Shown here: positions 10,636 through 23,577 of the stretch, in pieces
Layout: the number at the start of each line of letters is the position of its first letter
How positions within the stretch are numbered: position 1 is the first letter of the stretch
Source of the DNA: Diphasiastrum complanatum
Taxonomy: Eukaryota; Streptophyta; Lycopodiopsida; Lycopodiales; Lycopodiaceae
Reading direction: 5' to 3'
Assembly (NCBI GenBank): GCA_029204225.1
Contig: CM055100.1
Coordinates: 13,972,538 to 14,036,537, forward strand
Length of the DNA: 64,000 nt
Position numbers and translations under genes: made by a program
The notes under the pieces: model-generated
Seen by the model: only the letters and a program-made list of their open reading frames with translations
Told to the model about the DNA's origin: nothing
Databases searched by the model: none

Positions 10636-13600
10636 TGGCAAACATGGGAGAGTCCATTTTGAGTGAAAGTAGCAAATTGGACGGGATTTTCAATTATGCA
10701 GTGTGGAAATTCAAAATGAAAAACATAATGATAGAGAAAGACGTGTGGGAAGTCGTCACAGGAGGCGAGAGAAGACCGCCGAACGAAGCTGACATCAAAG
10801 TATTTGATAGAAGAGCAAGAAGAGCCTTGATTATATCAACTTGTCAGTGAAAGATCACATCATTACACACATTTGTGATGTTGTTACAACCAGACAGGCA
10901 TGGGATGTACCAAAGGAGCAGTTCGAGACATCAAATTTGTCAAGAATCATGTTTCTGAAGTCAAAACTGGATAGTGCCCGCATGGAGCAAGGAGAGCACA
11001 TTCAGACATACATGACCTGAATTAAGACAATGAGAGATGAATTGCATTCTATTGGTGAGCGCGTACGTGATGTTGAGTTGGTGCACAATGCATTGTGCGG
11101 CATTGCAGAACCTTATCAGATGTTTGTGAGCAGAATAGTATCAAGAGAAAGATTGCCACCCTTTGACGAGCTCACAAGAATCTTGATGCAGGAAGAGCAA
11201 CGACGAGAAATGGTGAAAGCTAGATGTCAAAATACTGATGATCAAGCACTTGCGACACGCCAAAATCAAGGCAAAGGCAAGGGCAAGAAAAAGTCCAAGC
11301 AACAATTCACCAAGACTTAGGAGGATGAGGGATCTTCCACCAAGACCAAGAAGAAGGGCAAATGCTTTCATTGTGGCAAAAAGGGCCATTGGAAGAGTGA
11401 ATGTCAAAAATTCTTGGTGGAATCAGGCAAGGGGAAACCAAAGCAAGCAAGTAACCTTGTCGATGAGGGTGATATTGAAGATTCTAGCATCTTCATATCA
11501 GCATTGTCATCTAATCAAGATGATCAAGCATGGTACATTGACTTAGGAGCCACAAGACACATGACAAATAACAAAGATTGGTTCAGTAGCTTGAGAGAGT
11601 TGGATAATTGAGCATCTGTTTCGCAAGCAAATGGTGATGTGTGCAAGATCAAGGGGATAGGCACCATTGTCATCCAACTACCTAATGGCAAAAGCAGGAT
11701 AATCAAGGAGGTATTTTATGTACCAGGTTTGAAGAAAAATCTACTTTTTGTTGGTGTCATTACTGATCAAAAGTTGAAAGTAGAATTTGCCCATGATCGT
11801 TGCTTTGTGAAGGATGTGAACCAAAAGTTCAAAGTCATTGCCGATGGTATAAGGGAGCCCAACACTAAATTGTACAAGTTGAATGCTACAATCAAGGGGC
11901 AACATGAACTTATTTCGTCCATTCCATCGCAAACTGAACTGTGGCATAAAAGGCTTGGTCATTTGAACCTAGGAAGCCTTAGCTTGATGAGGAAATTGGA
12001 AATGGTGAGAGGATTGCCTATGATAGAAGACCGCTTGAAGACGATGTGCGAGTCATGTGTGTATGTGAATCAGCATCGAGAGAAGTTTAATAAAGGTGGT
12101 GTTGCAAGGGCAAAGAACATCTTGGATTTGATCCACACAGATCTATGCGGGCCTATGAGGACTATGTCCTTAGATAAAGCCTCCTATTTCATGACCTTCA
12201 TTGATGATATGTCACGCAAGACATGGATTTACTTCTTGAAAAAGAAATTGGATGCGTTTGCCACTTTCAAGAGCTTCAAAGCATTGGTCAAAAATCAGAC
12301 AAGTAGGAAGATCAAAGTTCTAAGATCAGATAGTGGAGGTGAGTACAAGTCTACCGACTTCAATGATCTTTGTGATCAATGTGAGATTAAAAGAAAATTT
12401 ACGTAAGCTCATACTCCTGAACTCAATGGTGTAACTGAACGCAAGAATCATACGATTGTAAAAAGTGCCAGATCTATGCTAGCTGAGATGAAACTACTAG
12501 AAGATTTTTGGTCAAAAGCATGCAGTACAACAGTCTATCTTCAAAATAGAAGTCCTACCATTGCCATACCAAAGATAACACCTGAGGAGGCATTCAAAAA
12601 GAAGAAGCCAAAGGTGAACCACTTGCGAATCTTTGGATGTAAGGCCTTTGTACACATTCCTAAGGAAGAAAGACGTAAGATTGATGTAAAAGCTATCAAA
12701 TGCATATTCCTAGGATATGATGATCGTGTGAAGGGAAATAGGTGTTTTGATCTAGTGGAGAACAAAATACATGTTAGTCGTGATGTTATCTTTGATGAAT
12801 CTAAGATGTATGAAGATGAGGATGCTGAGAAGACGGACACATCCAGTGGGAAAGATGGTACAATGAGGATTCTTCCTGATGATGAGCCATTTATTGACTT
12901 TCCTAGTGATGGACACGAGGATATACCTCAAGATACTACTACTCAACCTCAAGAGACAGGTTGGAGAGGTTGAGACAAACCCTTTGGTGTAAGAAGGATT
13001 GAAGTTGCAGGTGACAAACGTTAAGGAGAAAGATGTACCATGGGATACATTTTCACCAGGAAGCCGATCACCTAAGATGAAGCTCCCTAAGTGGTTTGAG
13101 AGTTTGATAGAGAGGATTACTTTCTAGGATCGTCTAGCCTGGGAGATTCTACGAAGATCAACAAGAGAGAAGACACAACCTGAAAGGTATGAAGCAAATT
13201 ATGCTCTCTTATCTAGCATTATTCAAAGAAAAGAACCTTTAACTTATGTTGAAGTGAAGGATAATGACATTTGGGTCAAGGCCATGGAAGAGGAGATGGA
13301 GTCAATTGTTAAGCATAACACATGGGACTTAGTGGGACCATCAGTTGGCAAGGAACCCATTGGTTGTAAATGGGTATATAGGACTAAGTACCATGCAGAT
13401 GGAAGTATAGTAAAGCACAAAGCAAGATTGGTGATCAAAGGGTATGCACAAAGTAAAGGGATCGACTATGAGGAGACCTTTGTGCCAATATGTAAGTGGA
13501 ATACTCTACGTCTACTTGTTGCTTTAGCTTCACATTTTGTTTGGCCTTTGCATCAGATGGATGTGAGATCTTCTTTTCTAAATGGTAAGTTAGAAGAAGA

Positions 13601-14740
13601 GGTATTCATGGATCAACCTGAAGGCTTTGTAGCGAAAGGACAGGAGAATAAAGTATGTCGCTTGAAGAAAACACTTTATGGTCTTAAACAGGCACCACAT
13701 GCATGGTACAACAGAATTGATGCCTACTTTCATTCTAAGGGGATGGTGAGAACACATTTTGATCCGAATCTTTATGTCTTATGCTTTGATGATATGGTTG
13801 CTTTGATTGCTCTTTATGTTGATGACTTGATTATCATGGGAAATAATCAAGAGATGATAGACATGATCAAGAAAGACCTCATGGAACAATTCAAGATGAC
13901 AGATCTCAGCCTAATGCATTACTGCCTTAAAGTGGAGGTGTGGCAAAAAGGACACGAAGTGGGTTTAACATAGGTGAAGTATGTTAGAGAGTTGCTGCAC
14001 AGGTTCAGGTTGCAGGATTGCAAGCCAATGAATACTCCTATTGAACCAAGTAAAAGGCTTTCTAAGCTTGATGAGTCACAACCATTTGATGCTACGCTGT
14101 ATAGGCAGTTAGTAGGGAGCTTGATTTATCTTACCACGACTAGACAAATATATGCTATGTTGTTGGTATTGTAAGTCAGTTTATGGTAGCACCTACAGAA
14201 ATGCATTGGAAGGCAGCTAAGTGCATTTTGCATTATGTCAAGGGCACTTCTGATTATGGCTTGGTGTACAGGAAGCATGAGGATTTACTTGAGTTATGTG
14301 GCTATGTGGATGCAGATTGGGACGATCGTAGATCCACCACAGGGTATGTATTCCAGCTTTGTGGCAGTTGCTTTTCATGGTCTAGTAAAAAGCAAAGTAT
14401 AGTTGTTTTATCCACCACATAAGCAGAGTATAAGGCAATGCGTAGCGCAACACAAGAAGCTATATGGTTGAGGCAAATCTTGGATGAAGTTGGCATGAGA
14501 CAAGAAAATCCCACGACTATACATAACGACAGTCAGAGTGGCATTCAGCTAGCAAAGAATCTAGTGTTCCATGCGAGAACCAAACACATTGAGATTCAGT
14601 ATCACTTTATACGTGAGAGGTTGTTGAGTCTTGAAATTCATGTTGTTCATTGTATAGACGAACAACTACCTGACATTTTCACTAAGCCACTTATTAGAGA
14701 AAAGTTTGAAAAGTTTAGATCAAAGCTTTCTGTACTTTAA
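10636..14740 (+). pseudogene. element A gag-pol remnant (copia)
   Basis: The best-preserved copia polyprotein in the window. Gag starts at Met-Ala-Asn-Met-Gly (10636) with a frameshift near 10850. Zinc knuckle CFHCGKKGHWKSEC (about 11363). Protease box reads IDLGATRH (Ser changed to Leu). Integrase zinc region: WHKRLGH with CESCVYVNQH. Integrase core: THTDLCGPM-like (reads IHTDLCGPM), FIDDMSR, RSDSGGEY; then TERKNHT. RT: GCKWVYRTKY, LHQMDV, YGLKQAPHAWY, and an intact YVDD at about 13816. RNase H: VDADW, a STT then stop where SKAEY is expected, HARTKHIEIQYHFIRE and DIFTKPL, ending at 14740. At least six stops or frameshifts, so inactive. Confidence 0.9.
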
Positions 14741-14806
14741 GTTTCTTGACTTTAAAGCTATGTATATAACTGTATAAAAAAGTAGATTCTACTTTTAGGG
14801 AGAGAG

Positions 14807-15070
14807 TTAGAATTAAAAGTAAAAATACTGTGTGACTGTATTGTGGGTTCTATCAGTAGATAAGGATCAGTTGGCCTCGCCACGAGGCGATTCGACGGGA
14901 CACGCGTCCCGTCAACGACAACCTGGACCATGCATGGGTTGCCTGAGTGAAGAACTATATGTACAGTGTAATTTCGTTTTGAGAAATACAGTTGTTATGT
15001 GAGCTTGTTGTGGAGAGTGCTTTCTGTGTGTGTTAGCATGATCTGTTTTCTTGTTTAAAGCAAATTCTAA
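14807..15070 (+). repeat. element A 3' LTR
   Basis: 264-bp LTR directly after the polypurine tract. Its ends are TTAGAATT and AATTCTAA, perfect inverted repeats but not the usual TG...CA. B2 (51725-54707) has LTRs of the same kind with the same termini, so this is a family trait or an ancestral change. Internal GC-rich box: CGCCACGAGGCG. Confidence 0.8.
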
Positions 15071-15539
15071 GTGTTGTTGTCCGTAAAAAAATAGTAAGCT
15101 ACTATATTTCACATGTATGGATCCAAAAATAGCATAAAATAAGCATTCTACACACAAGATTGCAATATATCACCAATATAGTGCACCAATGGATAGTAGA
15201 ACCCAAAGAGAACCATGTATAAGAGAAAGAGAATTTCTTCTCTTCCCACAAATTACATCCTTTTATAGTAGGTCCAAATTTAAATTTCAACTTTGGTTTT
15301 TCTCCATAATGAAAACCCTACTATTTTTATGGCTAGATTCAATGTCTCTACTACTCAAATTGAATCTCTCCAAAACTCGTGTTCTATAGTTTCCCACACT
15401 TTCGAAAAGTTTTTATTCAAATGCGTTTAGACTAATACTACTTTGAAAAGTCAAACTATAAGTCTAATATGAAAATTGGCCTCAACTGCCAAATAGACAA
15501 ATATGACCAAAATAGCAAAACTAGTTGAAATCATTCACA
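15071..15539 (-). repeat. family-C copia LTR, minus orientation
   Basis: Minus-strand LTR starting TGTGAATGATTTCAACTAG (15539 leftward). It shares with the other family-C copies the TTCCCACACTTTCGAAAAG box, the CTCATTT...GTATA boxes and the CACCAATATAGTGCACCAATG box. The left end is cut by the end of element A. Confidence 0.75.
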
Positions 15540-18500
15540 TAGAGTAGTTTTTTGCAACCCATCTTGAATTGGGTTCTAAATCTATAAAATAGATCGTCTT
15601 TGTACTAGCTATCTATAACAAGTACCAAAATTGGATTTCCCATGAGATAACTTCACAATTGTTGTATCTTTCACAATTTCTAGAATTATCATCATAATCT
15701 TATCAAATATTTCTAACCTAAGATTTAGATTGTGTAATTATTATGCTACACATAATATTATCTACAAAAAAAAAGAATATTATGTATCTAGACATCATGA
15801 ATAGGCTTCTATTTATTTTTAAAATCAGTTCTAGACACATTTTGCCAGTTCCATTCCAAATTTTGTTTGATTTCTTGAACATGAGTAATCATGTATTATT
15901 TAGCAACCAAATTCATGCATAGTCTTTTTGATATTATTCTTGATTTAAGCCCATAAATAATGAATGATCCATGGAAGAATAAATCCTTGATGGATGAAAT
16001 ATCATGAATCCTATATAAAAACAAGGTGCTCAAAGAAGATCACAAGTCGTTCTATCTTGAGAGTGAACAAAAGTATGCGACAAAATGAAAATTTGTGAAC
16101 TAGCATAAATACCACTTTCTAAAAGATCATGTGCTTTTAATTGTTTGTTTCCTGAGATTTAAATGATTCACTTTACAAATGCCATAATTTTCTTGTTGTG
16201 AAAGTGATGTTTATGGTACCTTGTCTTTTCTATGATCAATCTATGGTTTGATGCAAGTTGGTGAGATACTAATTTAGAATGAGTCCTTTGAATATTTTTT
16301 TAGGCATGATGAACTCTGATCAAGAGTTCCAAAAAAATCTCTAGTTCAACCAAAGTACTATTTGTCTTTTATAACAAACTGTAAATCAATTATATGCTTG
16401 AAAAAAATATCCAACTTTTTGAAAGATATATCTTGTTATGACATCTCTAAATACCAAGTACTAGGTACAAGAGGACAAGACTAGCAGACAAATCATAAAT
16501 AGTTTATATGCAATATGCTATTTAGCACAGACATCACATAAATAGGCATTAAAATTATAGATAGGTTATTAACAACAAATCTCCTAGTGTAATAAAGTAC
16601 AAGATTCAACGAATTGCGAACCTAAATTGCACATTTTCTTTTCAAAAAAATTTGAATTTTTGTTTCATTTTTTTTAAAAGTCAAGTTACCAAAGTTTCAC
16701 TATCATCTAGTGTAGAACTTTGAACTATACTTGACAATTACCAACTGACCATCTTGCATTTGAGTTGGTCATTCAATAATATAGCAACACCACAAATTTT
16801 TTATGTACATTAGTAAGAGACATATTTCTTCTTTTTTCATACTAAAAGCATAGCTTTGTCTCTAGCAACCACCAAAAGTTGTCTGTTTCATGTTCTTATA
16901 AGTGACCAAGATTGCCAAAAGTATTGACGTAGAATATGATGACATATTGATAGGTCATCAAGCTATCAACCAATTTGTATAGCCTAATGATAACTACAAA
17001 ATTAGAACTATTTAGATTCTAGAAAACAAATGGGAGTTAAGTGCTCTAAAATAAAAAGGCATACAATGACAACATACAAAAACTTGTTGCCAAATTGACA
17101 TTGCAACTATGCTAAATCTTTCATGACAAGTCTATATTGAATCATAGATTTCCGAAACAAAAGCTACTTCTTCTAAGATTCTAGAAAAAAAAAACTTTCT
17201 ATGTTGTATCTAACCAATACATTACTAATTCATTTTGTAATGGTCAATTATGGCAAACATTGCAAACTTTTTACTTCTTAAGGGATTATTTCAAAAATAT
17301 GATACTTTATTCAAGATTTTCATATTCACAAACATATCATTAAACATTCATAAGTTCAAGTATCAATTTATTTAAAATCTAAAATGGTCCATAATACTTA
17401 ATAATGCTTTCCTATATGCATAGTCCTAAAATCTTTTGGCATCCTAAGATATATCTAATCATCAACTTTAAAATCTCTAGAAGACCTTTTCAAATGAGCA
17501 TAATGCTTGGATTGATCCTGAGCACTTTGAATACTCTCACGATTTGCATCTCGGATTGGAGTGCTTATTTCTTAAGAGAAGTTCTAATATGGACACTTAT
17601 TCCTATTTGAAGCATGCTTTTCAAGAATGGTGGTAGAGTGTTCTTCTACATGTTCGATTTGGGTAAAGATGCTGAGAATTAGTGTGAACTCATTCATAGT
17701 TTTATGTTTCCTTGAGGAAGATTTCAAATGATGTGGAATGATCTACTTTGATGGATCATGTTGCTTGTTTTATAGTTGAATTTTGCTGTCCTAAGAGTTA
17801 GGATACATGCATGAGTCCATAATATTCTTAATCATGTCATCTTATTTATGTTCATAGATAGGTTGACGGTAAGTAGATTTACCCAATTTAGTGTGGACTG
17901 TTAACAATTTAGGACATGATTCCGGTGATTGCATGTTGAGGATTAGAAACTCAAAATCCTCCTGTGAACTGCATAATTGGAACATAGATTGGAAGTGTAC
18001 TTATTCTAACTTTAAGCAGAATATAAAGGATGGGATTTGTCAAAACTCATCCACCTTCCAAGAATTGTTGTTCTCTGCAAGACAGTACCATATTGGTCTT
18101 TATCTTGTTTCTGAGAAACCTGTTGAGTTATGGAGAATGCATGGAGTGATCCAGGGAGGAATAACCCAATAGAAGAGTAATCTTGCTAGGGGAACTGTAG
18201 GATTGAACTTGCATGAAATTCAATCACAATCTGTCTTCCCACATTCCCAAAAATTGTGGTTCCTGCAAGCTGGAACAGAAAGATATTGTGTGGCAATTTT
18301 GTAAATTTTGATTGCATTGGTTGTTTTCCAATGGCTCGCTGCTTACTATATTGAGTCTATTAGGATTCAGCAACTCTCTCTAAAATCTTGCCTTCACCTG
18401 TGAGGTCTGCCAACAGATTTTAGGATTATTGAGCAGTGCTGTCATAGAATGACTTTAGAAAGGTTTGGAATTTGGAACATCCATGGTCTTCAGGCCTATT

Positions 18501-19253
18501 TCTGGCTCGCTCCACTGTCCTCTGGCCACATAGATGCTTTTTTTCTTTTGCTGAAACGATGATTTCTAATATTTTAGAAATTCAGATTCGTTGCAAAAAG
18601 CTGCTAGACAGTTATTTTCTGCCCATTGATGAATCTTCGGGAAGAGTGTATAGGATTTGTAGTTGACAGAAGATGTTCGGATTAGTGAGGGGTGTTGGCT
18701 ATGGCTAATTCATTGAGTTTGTGGGTCGCTGATGAATTAGTAGTAGTAGGCGCAACTCTGTTGTGGCAGCATTGATGCGACCCAACATGACAACGATGGT
18801 GGCTGTGTGGAAGTTGCTCGATCAGTTGCTGTAGCTGTAGCGACTATGGGGGAGCTTTGATTTGAAAACCTTGGTTAAGGTTTGAAGGGCTTGATGTGGT
18901 TCTTGCATGTAGGAGTCTTCACCCTCTTGCATGGGTCTCTTGGAAAATTCATTTTTGAATGGATTAGCATGGCTATTACAAGGGATATTGATTGTCACAT
19001 GCCAATAGCCCAAAGTTCCAAAAATCTTAGCATAGTTAGAGGCTATGGTCAGTTTTGAAACAAAGATTAAATCTACCTAAATCAACAATGTAAGTGGGAG
19101 TATCAAGTCTTTGATCAATAACCAAAGAACTGGTCGAAGGACTAATTTTGCCTATGTGTAAATCCTGACTGAGAGTTTATGAACTAGGTTCATAAATTTG
19201 GGGCCCTCTCCATGAGTATGTTTCACTCTAACCTGCCCCTCTCTCCCCCTTTT
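15540..19253. other. AT-rich non-genic stretch with one gypsy trace
   Basis: No intact gene. Most of 15540-17400 is AT-rich with dense stops on both strands. 17420-17600 carries a gypsy integrase trace, listed separately. 17620-19250 is less AT-rich, with a 93-codon plus-strand open frame (17891-18172) of no recognisable content; I do not call it a gene. Confidence 0.5.
17420..17600 (-). pseudogene. gypsy integrase C-terminal trace
   Basis: The minus strand reads a short run with IRDANRESIQSAQDQSKHYA followed by a basic stretch, a DFKVDD-like box, a stop, and IYLRMPKDF. That is the pattern of the end of Ty3/gypsy integrase, where a helix with repeated Gln/Lys precedes the GD-x-V-x-L-R box. 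It is short, interrupted by a stop and not joined to a core, so it is a relic at best. Confidence 0.4.
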
Positions 19254-21736
19254 TGTTGGAAATTAAGCCCACAGTTTCCTCCTTGGTGAATGACTAATTT
19301 CTATTTCATGATTCTTCCTGCACGTTTATGATGGGGGGAATGAGAAGAATAATTTGCGAAACAGTCGCGAAGAAACCGCGATTCCCTCTTGCGACTCGGA
19401 TGGAGTTCAGATGCGATCGCTGGACACTGCCAGCTGAATCACTCCTACAGTCTTCCAGAGTGTAGTCAGGCACTGCCGATCTACGTTCATAAATTTAATG
19501 TAGCATTCAACATAGTTTCGACCAAGGTGCGGAATTCAAATGAACAAGAAAGAACTCAGACATACGATTAACAACAAAAGCATTTGCATTCGAGATCAGA
19601 CACAACACTAATTGACATGTGCGCAAAGGCTACGATATCATCTATTGATTTTCTTCTCTGATTCTTCAAGCACTGCATGCAAATCCACGTAGTGTGTTGG
19701 CGTGGGAGAAAACGCGGTTCTCTCACGAGTAATCGTCTCGCTTTACTAGCGGACAATTGGATCTCTATGGATCCTGATCACAGAGCTCATCTCGCACGCA
19801 GGCGGACTTGTTGTCTGTATTTCGTCTTGATTGCTTACTAGCATCAAACTATTACATTACACTGTATGTGTATTCTATTAATCCATATGTCAAGTATCAT
19901 CCAGTAAGTATGGTCACTCTATGTGAATCTAAGATTAGAGTGATTAAACATCTACAACTAATCAGGGAATTACAAGAGCGGCAGATTAGCCACGACCTAA
20001 AATGTATCTGCTGACGTCATACTATCAGATCAGATATCGATACTTCTGGGTACTTGCATGATCTTGCTGGTACTCTTTGGAGCATGCAGGCAGGAGAAGG
20101 TTTCATTTTCGTCATTTGCCTTCTCTCGTACTGGACCGCATCATTCGTGAACCTTTCGTGTTCGTGAACCGTTCGTCTTCGTCGGCTTTGTCTTTCATGT
20201 TCGCGAACCGTTCGTCTTCATCTGCTTTGACTTTCGTGTTCGCGAAACTTTTCGTGCTTCGTGTCTCCAGATCTTCGAGTTCGCGAATGTCTTCGTCGGG
20301 CTGAAGGTTGAAAGCTAGCAAGGCTTTGTAATTAGAAACGTTTTGTTTCTTCAGTTTATTGATCATTGATCTAGGGTCAGGTGAAACCAACTTTGGTTCT
20401 ATGTCTGCTCATCTGATATCTACAGGAATCACAAACTTAGACAGCCAATTTATTTGGAGAACGTCTACAACGAGCTTCCGACTGATCTCCAGCAAAGGGT
20501 AACCAATCATGTCATAATTTCAAGTTCAGATGTTAAGTTCAATAATTTGAAGTCATTGAAGACTTGGCCATCTTCAAGGACTTCCACAAAATTAGCATTT
20601 AGAACAAGTCTGCAAAAATACATTACTTTTGCAACAGTCTGCAAAAATACTCTAAGTGTCGCGACAGTCTGCAAAAATGAACTATGTTTTCAACAGCTTC
20701 GACTTTTTCGCATTTTCTCGAAATGCAACACCTGCATAGTTCAAAAGTTTAACCGTTTTTAACACCTTCGGCTTTTTTGCATTTTTTCAAAAAATGCAAA
20801 GAGAGAGAGAAAATTCTCGAAGGTCATCTATTTTCGTAAGTTGAACTGTTTCAAGGGCACCTTCGCCTTTTTAAGGGCACCTTTGGCTTTTTTGCAAAAT
20901 CCCGAAGAGAGAGAAAATGCCGAAGGTTGTCTATTTTGAACGAGGAACGTTCCCAGTCACTTTCCGAAATTTGCGAAGTGAGAGAAAAGCACTTCACGTA
21001 AAATGCGAAGTGAGAGAATCAGCGACGTCCTCATCTGCGTCAACGATGCTACATTATTGACCGTATACACTATGTATAGTTGTCACAAAAGCCATATACT
21101 TCCAAGTACAACGACTTTCCTAATTAGGTGACAAGCATTCAATGTAATTATTACACAGATGAAATCTATAAATAGATCGTCCGAGCACAAATTAGTGGTT
21201 GCTCTGTCCATGAGACACATTATTTGAACATCCCAATTAAGCCGTCATTTTTTGTTGTAATTGCTACTTTGTATTGTGCTTCAGTGTAATATAGCAATAG
21301 CTTGTTTTTATCTGTGTACAACATAGATGAATGCTTGTTGTGATTGGATGCACTTTCATTGTTGTTTGATCGCGCTTGTTTACTCACTCTGATCAGAACA
21401 CGGACGTCTATGACTCCTCAGTTTCTGATCAGACGATGGCTATCTTTGATGCCTGAGGACGCATTATCATACTGATCTTCCATTCATTTCAGAACTATAC
21501 TTCACGGTAAATCTGATTTCAGTAGTACCACATACAAACCATCTCTAATCTCTTCGGTATGAATAATTTTTTAAGATCCTGTTGGACAATTAGAACACTT
21601 AAGGTTGTGATTACATTTAGCATAAGTTGTCTATTAGACTGTTTTGTATTTAGCAGCTGATTAGACCGGGAGAGCTGTTCCGCAATATTCCTGCTCTCTT
21701 CTCTGTTCATATTCTTCTATCTCCCTTGTCCCATCA
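19254..21736 (+). repeat. element E 5' LTR (split by a solo LTR)
   Basis: The LTR starts TGTTGGAAATTAAGCC (19254) and ends CCCATCA (21736), right before the primer-binding site. Without the 1025-bp solo LTR and its duplicated 5 bp it is about 1450 bp, matching the 1476 bp of the minus copy at 28287-29762. Internal features include several short AAAATGCGAA/TTCGCATTTT inverted motifs and repeated TCTGCAAAAAT boxes around 20610-20690. Confidence 0.85.
19329..20353 (-). repeat. solo LTR of family D with perfect target-site duplication
   Basis: 1025-bp solo LTR, minus orientation, ends TGATGGGGGG (19329) and TTTCTTCA (20353). GTTTA flanks it on both sides (19324-19328 and 20354-20358), and element E's LTR reads through cleanly when it and one GTTTA are removed. 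It contains short tandem copies of a TTCGTGTTCGCGAACC-type unit around 20150-20260. No internal sequence remains, as expected from LTR-LTR recombination. Confidence 0.92.
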
Positions 21737-21738
21737 GA

Positions 21739-21751
21739 TTGGTATCAAAGC
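21739..21751 (+). other. primer-binding site of element E
   Basis: TTGGTATCAAAGC two bases after the LTR end. It differs by one base from TTGGTATCAGAGC, the usual plant copia site complementary to the 3' end of initiator methionine tRNA. Confidence 0.85.
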
Positions 21752-21802
21752 ATACTTCAAATAAACCGAGAGATTAAGTTTGTTCTATTTGTGTACTGTT
21801 AT

Positions 21803-22606
21803 CATGTCTCATATAGGTAGCTCTTCATCTTTATCACTCAGTGAAACTAGAGTCATTGACAAGTTTAATGGTTTTACATTTGGAAGTTAAAACTTAGAAT
21901 GATGTTGATAGATAGAGATCTTTGGGATGTAGTAGAAGGTGTAGACCTGAAACCAGAAGATGGTGATCAAACAAAGGCCTGGAGGATCAAAGATCAGAAG
22001 GCCCTAGCATGTATCACACTCAATCTGGCCGACTCCCAAATATCTCACGTTACCACGTGCAAAACCTCTAAGGAAGCACTGGACTTGTTATCAAGTCTTT
22101 ATGAGACTCACACGAAATTACATCTTAGAAGGAAGTTCTTTACTCTTAGCATGTCTGATTCTACTGCCATCACTTCTCACGTCAACAGCTTCAAGTCCCT
22201 ATTAGATCAGTTATCAACTGTAGCATGTTCTATTCAAGATGATGATGTCGTTATGACCTTGTTTTCTTCTCTTCCAAAGTCCTATGAACACTTTGTGGTG
22301 ATGATCTCCACACAACCCGACCTCACTCTTCAAAAGGTGATCGGTCATCTTCTTCAAGAAGAAATGCGGAGAAAGACCAGCAGCCTGTCCATCAAAGACA
22401 AATCCATGGCTCTATACACCAAGAAAATAGACTATTCCAATGGCAAGAATCAAGTGCAGCTGCAACAACAGAAGCCTTACACTCAAGGTGAGCATGGTGG
22501 ATCGCGCAAGAAGCTTTTCTACAGATATTGCAAAAGAGCTAATCACGACATCAAGGAGTGTCGCATCAGGATCTACAACGAGGCAAAGAAGCAACAACAA
22601 CAGTAG
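21803..22606 (+). pseudogene. element E gag
   Basis: Copia gag. It starts Met-Ser-His-Ile-Gly (21803), then a 1-bp frameshift near 21870 separates the N-terminus from a long open part beginning WKLKLRMML (about 21885 onward). The middle follows the copia gag pattern with ALDLLSSLYE and LLSTLP-like (reads LFSSLPKSYEHF) boxes and LLQEEMRR. The zinc knuckle reads YRYCKRANHDIKEC: the first Cys is replaced by Tyr. It ends in a Gln run and a TAG at 22604-22606. The frame reopens after the stop, so gag and pol were probably one polyprotein. Confidence 0.8.
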
Positions 22607-23577
22607 CAGCCAGACTCCTCCAACATGGCGGAATTCAAGGAGTCAAATACACACTTATTAATGGCTTACAATAGCAACAAAGACTGTGATAGTTGGTACA
22701 TGGACAACGGTGCTACCTAACACAGCTTACAGCAGAGACCAATTTATCTACCTCGGAGATTCTAGCACCGTATGTGTGGAAGGCAAAGGAGCAGTGAAAA
22801 TCAACTTCAACAACAATTTGTCCATTTGTCTTCCTAATGTTCTTCATGTTCCTCAGTTGTCAAAGAACTTGTTATCAGTCTCTACGATAACTGATGAGGG
22901 CTACACTGTTACTTTCTCATCTGAGCAATGTACAATATTCGAGGAAGATACTACTCTAACTACATGCGCTAGAGTCGGAGATCTTTACGCACTCTCTAAT
23001 TTAGTTGCATTAGCTAGTATCTCTAGTGAAAATGTAAACGAAAGTGCTGTTCCGTGGCATAGTCGATTTGGACACGTGAATACAAGATCACTTTCTTATA
23101 TGCATTGTAATAATTTAGTCGATGGTTTGAATCTCCCACCTTCATTAGATAGGAAATCTTTCTTTTGTGAATCATGCATCTATGAAAAGCACTCTAGAAG
23201 CAAGTTTCCAAAATCACACTCTATCAAAACAAAGCATGTATTAGATCTTGTACATAGTGATCTCTGTGGTCCAATGCCAACTCCGTCATTAGGAGATGCA
23301 ATCTATTTTATCACTTTCATAGATGATTACTCTAGATGGTCTATAGCCATGTTCATTAAGCACAAATCTAAAGCCTTTGAATGCTTCAAGAGATTCAAGA
23401 CCATGGCTGAGACACAAATGTCTAGGAAAGTGAAAGCACTCCAAACTGATGGTGGTGGCGAATACATCTCTAACGAGATGTCCGACTACATGGTTGAACA
23501 TGGTATTAGAAGACAGTTCACCACTTCCTATTCACCTCAACAGAACGAGATTGTAGAAAGGAAGAATCGAACTCTTC
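22607..23577 (+). pseudogene. element E protease-integrase remnant
   Basis: Protease box reads YMDNGAT followed by a stop (Ser of DSG changed to Asn). After a frameshift a long open part (22686 on) runs through LLSVSTI, the integrase zinc region (WHSRFGH with CESCIYEKH), and the integrase core (VHSDLCGPM, FIDDYSRW, TDGGGEY, PQQNEIVERKNRTL), with the three acidic residues present. Coding similarity ends at about 23577, where it meets an oppositely oriented copia polymerase. Confidence 0.85.

Larger units (their letters stand above)
10636..15070 (+). mobile_element. element A: Ty1/copia, 5' truncated
   Basis: Copia element on the plus strand with gag-pol, a polypurine tract (TTTTAGGGAGAGAG, about 14793-14806) and a 3' LTR. 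No 5' LTR or primer site precedes gag; the sequence to the left belongs to the unnamed gene family, so the 5' end was lost. It is the same family as B2 at 51725-54707. Confidence 0.85.
19254..23577 (+). mobile_element. element E: Ty1/copia, 3' part missing
   Basis: Plus-strand copia with 5' LTR, primer-binding site, gag, protease and integrase. The body stops about 23577, just after the integrase core, where a minus-strand copia polymerase begins. No RT, RNase H, polypurine tract or 3' LTR of its own is present. A second LTR of this family lies at 28287-29762 in the opposite orientation. Confidence 0.8.

Noticed and set aside
17891-18172. 93-codon plus-strand frame as a gene
   Set aside because: No domain, no splice or start context, and chance frames of this length are expected here.
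21739-21751. tRNA gene fragment
   Set aside because: It is the short primer-binding site next to an LTR; no tRNA cloverleaf is present.
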